Assembly: GCA_963582345.1 (NCBI GenBank)
Contig: CAUZSN010000117.1
Coordinates: 1-8,258 of the forward strand
DNA length: 8,258 bases
Reading direction: 5' to 3'
Source of the DNA: CAUZSN01 sp963582345
GTDB lineage: Bacteria; Planctomycetota; Planctomycetia; Planctomycetales; Planctomycetaceae
A program made the translations under genes and the position numbers. Below the pieces are notes generated by a model. The model had not been told where the DNA came from. It saw only the letters and a program-made list of their open reading frames with translations, and did not search any database. Below are positions 6,225 to 8,258 of this stretch, in pieces (within the stretch, counting starts at the first letter, position 1; the number at the start of each line of letters is the position of its first letter).

Positions 6225-7409
6225 ATGGTTGTAGTAAGAATTTTTCGAAAGCGAAGTCGATGCTTAGTTTCAGGATTTAAATTCAGGAGAATCGTCATTG
6301 CTGGGGTTTTTCTAGGCACACTTTCAACAGGAATTTGGACGACTGCGCAGGAGACAACGCGGAACTCGACTTCTGATTCGACAGCTGAGTCTGAGCGCAA
6401 ATCAATACGTGACAACTCAGAATTTATCGGGCTTACAACGACGGCAAAGATCACAAAGAAGTTCGAGATTTACGATCCTCATTCGAAGAAGGATCTTCAG
6501 GCCGTCAAAGAAATGGGATTCACCCAAGTCATTCTGGATAGATCAAATCTTCATCGTGAAGCCACCAACACCGGTCTGAATGTTGTGCTTGCAAACTGGT
6601 GGACTAAAGAGACTTCACCGGACGATATCAAACGAACAATCGATCTTGCAAAACAGGTTGCCGCTAGACGACTGATGGGAATCAGTATGATGGACGAACC
6701 TGAGAGGAATAGTCCCGACACGCCGTTTCAATACTACGTAGATCTGTACAAGGTGCTGCGGTCACAGATAGATCGCGAACTGTGCAATATTCGATTGGAG
6801 ATCTCTCACAACGGACCGTTCGTGACGTGGAATGAGAAACGATACGAATACTTTGTCGATCTCTATCAGGCAGCCGATGCAATGCGAATTATGCCGTATC
6901 CAGACTTGTTCGAGAACCCACTGAATGATGTGTACTTCATGATGTTGCGGAGTCGAAAGCTAATGAAGATCGCAAACCGCGAATTGCCGTTGGTGGTCAT
7001 TCTGCAAGCGTGGACATTACCTCCGAAGTCCAAGCTCCCCGAAATCGACGAACTGCGAGTGATGGCCTACCAAGCGATGCTGGGCGGTGCAGACACAGTC
7101 TCTTTTTTTGAATACAATCGAAATGTATGGGCGCAAACGCCGGGATTTCACGAAGAGTTCTCAAAACTAATGAAAGAACTCAAGCAACTCAGCAACCGTT
7201 TCGAGAATGCCACAATCGCATCAACAATGAACCGTGACGGCGTTCTTGAGGCCAATCTCACAATGTCGCCGGGTGAGGCCACGACGATTCTTGTCAACAC
7301 AAATCGGCGCAAAGTGAACAATTTGGAACCTCTTGCGGTCATTGTATCTGCTCGAACCGAGACGCTTTTATCCGTGCCTAATACGCAGTGTCCGTTTGGC
7401 TCCCCATGA
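6225..7409 (+). CDS. secreted TIM-barrel-like protein, possible glycosidase
   Basis: A 394-aa exported protein of unknown function. The ATG at 6225 is chosen because AAGG precedes it by 8 nt; an in-frame ATG at 6174 would add 17 residues. Residues 1-22 are strongly basic, 23-38 are hydrophobic (IVIAGVFLGTLSTGIW), and TTA-QE at 39-43 looks like a signal peptidase site. A low-complexity Ser/Thr/Glu linker follows to about 65. The rest alternates strands and helices as in a beta/alpha barrel: GFTQVILD (98-105), GLNVVLANWW (117-126), LMGISMMDEPE (150-160), IRLEISHNG (189-197), AMRIMPYPD (219-227), LPLVVILQAW (254-263) and GADTVSFFEYN (288-298). Acidic residues at strand ends (DEPE, the E of RLEIS, FFEYN) resemble glycosidase active sites. 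A small beta domain may end the chain. No glycosidase family can be named. It stands alone, convergent with the porin remnant. Confidence 0.72.
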   Translation: MVVVRIFRKRSRCLVSGFKFRRIVIAGVFLGTLSTGIWTTAQETTRNSTSDSTAESERKSIRDNSEFIGLTTTAKITKKFEIYDPHSKKDLQAVKEMGFTQVILDRSNLHREATNTGLNVVLANWWTKETSPDDIKRTIDLAKQVAARRLMGISMMDEPERNSPDTPFQYYVDLYKVLRSQIDRELCNIRLEISHNGPFVTWNEKRYEYFVDLYQAADAMRIMPYPDLFENPLNDVYFMMLRSRKLMKIANRELPLVVILQAWTLPPKSKLPEIDELRVMAYQAMLGGADTVSFFEYNRNVWAQTPGFHEEFSKLMKELKQLSNRFENATIASTMNRDGVLEANLTMSPGEATTILVNTNRRKVNNLEPLAVIVSARTETLLSVPNTQCPFGSP

Positions 7410-7500
7410 GTTTGCAATCCTATTGATGTGGTTGCAGTTCACGCACTTAGAGCAGCTGTCGCCTGCCTAGGCCGGCGCGATCAATCATGCCAATGTAACC

Positions 7501-7550
7501 AGGAGTGCTACTCCTATATAGCACATCGTGCTTTCTTCCTGTTTTCAGGA
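7501..7550. terminator. cluster of three hairpins between convergent genes
   Basis: Three short inverted repeats follow one another: AGGAGT-GCT-ACTCCT (7501-7515), AGCAC-ATC-GTGCT (7520-7532) and TCCTG-TTTT-CAGGA (7537-7550). The second is followed by TTTCTT, a weak U-tract for the plus-strand secreted-protein gene. The third lies just after the stop of the minus-strand porin remnant. Position and symmetry suggest transcription ends here from both sides. The stems are short (5-6 bp), so termination efficiency is uncertain. Confidence 0.4.
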
Positions 7551-7561
7551 TCGCATGTTAT

Positions 7562-7732
7562 TTAGAAGTCAATCTGGAACCGTGTGTAGAACACGTCCAA
7601 CTGAGCATCGACATTCACAAATGAGTCGTTCAGAGCGGAATGGACCCAGTTAAACATCATCCGCATATTGGAATTCCAATACCAGTTGAGGCCTAGAGTG
7701 AAGTTGTCCAACGTACCGAGTGTCCCATCGTC
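7562..7732 (-). pseudogene. C-terminal remnant of an OprO/OprP-like porin
   Basis: The last 56 codons of an outer-membrane beta-barrel porin of the phosphate-selective porin O/P type. Visible are GTLGTLDNFTLGLNWYWNSN, then MRMMFNWVHSAL and the closing strand FYTRFQIDF before TAA. Alternating aromatic/hydrophobic residues and a C-terminal phenylalanine are typical of barrel proteins recognised by the Bam machinery. Full-length members are several hundred residues, so most of the gene is missing. Going upstream the frame meets TAG at 7735-7733, and the opposite strand there already encodes the FrnE-like protein. The gene was therefore cut by a rearrangement, or the sequence joins two pieces here. 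There is no insertion sequence or target duplication at the junction. Confidence 0.75.
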
Positions 7733-8258
7733 CTAGAAATCTTTTCCGACTACATCTGACCGTGGTGCTATCTCTGCACCGTGCGTGTAGATCGACTCCG
7801 AGCCGCTTACCAGATCGACATGAAGCTCACGCATTTCCCGCTGCACCCCGACACGCCCAAGGAAGGACTGACGCTGCAGCAACTCTTCACTGGCCGCAAT
7901 ATCGACATCCCGACTGTCAAGTCCCGCATAGCCCGCCTGATGGCCGATGAGGGTCTGCCCTACGGCGATCGCACAATGACGTACAACAGCCGTCTGGCCC
8001 AGGAGATGGCCAAGTGGGCGGAGACGCAGCCAGGTGGCGATGCCATCCACGATGCAATATTTCGCGCCTACTTCGTTGACGGTTTGAACATCGCCCTCGC
8101 CGACACGCTTGTGGGCGTCGCCGAGAAGGCTGGTCTCCCCAAAGACGAGACACGCGAAATCTTGGACTCACGCCGGTTCAAGGACGCTGTGGACGCTGAC
8201 TGGCGGCGATCGAAGGAGCTTGGGGTTACCGGCGTGCCAACTTTCGTCGTGGGCAACC
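7727..8258 (+). CDS. FrnE/DsbA-like oxidoreductase, in-frame TGA at active-site Cys, 3' partial
   Basis: A thioredoxin-fold protein of the FrnE / 2-hydroxychromene-2-carboxylate isomerase branch of the DsbA superfamily, probably a thiol-disulfide oxidoreductase. The first strand reads IVLEIFSDYI (7727-7756). The codon at 7757-7759, where the first Cys of CPWC belongs, is TGA, followed by PWCYLCTVRVDRLRAAYQID. HFPLHPDTP, LPYGDRTMTYNSRLAQEMA, AIFRAYFVDGLNIA and the cis-proline loop GVPTF (8231 onward) confirm the family. The frame then runs open to the window edge (166 codons after the TGA). No ATG, GTG or TTG lies in frame between the upstream TAG (7694) and the TGA. GTG at 7720 would give a family-like MPIVLEIF start if one base were removed. 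GC (about 53-65%) exceeds that of the genes to the left. It is either a selenocysteine (UPWC) protein or a broken, possibly foreign or chimeric fragment. Tryptophan is encoded by TGG elsewhere, so general TGA reassignment is unlikely. Confidence 0.75.
7773..7791 (+). promoter_or_regulatory. candidate bacterial SECIS hairpin
   Basis: TCTGCAC (7773-7779) pairs with GTGTAGA (7785-7791), giving 7 bp with one G-U wobble and a 5-nt loop CGTGC. The loop begins 20 nt after the in-frame TGA and has G at its second position. This fits what is known of bacterial SECIS elements: a stem-loop inside the coding region a short distance after UGA, with a small loop and an early G. A competing hairpin, GGTGC-TATCTCT-GCACC (7764-7780), is nearer and lacks the loop G. 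GC-rich coding DNA forms such hairpins by chance, so this supports but does not prove selenocysteine insertion. Confidence 0.3.

Noticed and set aside
7733..8050. 105-codon minus-strand frame opposite the FrnE-like gene
   Set aside because: The plus strand carries clear FrnE motifs, so the opposite frame is a by-product of GC-rich codons.
7727..8258. TGA recoded as tryptophan or cysteine throughout (alternative genetic code)
   Set aside because: The FrnE frame uses TGG for Trp and TGC for Cys elsewhere, and genes to the left end in TGA.
1..8258. CRISPR array
   Set aside because: No regularly spaced short direct repeats were found on reading the window.

Overview
The window most likely comes from a Planctomycetota bacterium of the Pirellulales (Rhodopirellula-like) type. 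The evidence is a combination of genes: an LptF/LptG-type permease, a large left-handed beta-helix protein of the DUF4954 type, subunit C of the tetrahydromethanopterin-linked formyltransferase/hydrolase complex (fhcC), and the tail of a phosphate-selective-porin-like protein. Genes are widely spaced and change strand often, and ribosome binding sites are mostly weak. GC is moderate (hand counts of single lines give about 43-57%), except after about 7730, where it rises to about 53-65%. The taxonomic call is inference from gene content.

Layout. 1-446: largely non-coding, with one possible small gene on the minus strand (84-245). 447-1571 (-): LptF/LptG-family permease. About 250 bp of divergent upstream DNA separates it from the DUF4954-like gene (1826-3730, +). 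3742-3843: copy 1 of a roughly 100-bp intergenic repeat. 3840-4594 (-): a short-chain dehydrogenase/reductase (SDR) gene that is clearly dead, with parts in all three frames and two nonsense codons. It is divergent from intact fhcC (4712-5539, +). A tiny ORF overlaps the fhcC stop codon. 5708-5778 (-): tRNA-Gln(CTG). 5847-5950: copy 2 of the repeat, in the same orientation as copy 1. 6225-7409 (+): a secreted protein of unknown function with the look of a TIM-barrel glycosidase. 7501-7550: three tandem hairpins. 7562-7732 (-): the last 56 codons of an OprO/OprP-like porin, cut off upstream. 7730-8258 (+): a FrnE/DsbA-like thioredoxin-fold protein running off the window.

The most striking observation is at the right end. 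The FrnE-like reading frame has TGA exactly where the first cysteine of its CPWC active site belongs, with the neighbouring codons reading DYI-TGA-PWCY. The frame stays open for the 166 following codons. A 7-bp hairpin with a 5-nt loop starts 20 nt after the TGA and has the geometry of a bacterial SECIS element. This could be a selenocysteine protein (UPWC). However, the frame has no normal start codon and abuts a truncated porin, so a chimeric junction or a decaying gene fragment is a serious alternative.

The genes do not form one pathway. LptF/LptG serves lipopolysaccharide export, FhcC serves C1 (formyl) transfer, and the porin and secreted protein belong to the envelope. Two broken genes and a repeat pair suggest a region that has undergone decay and rearrangement.
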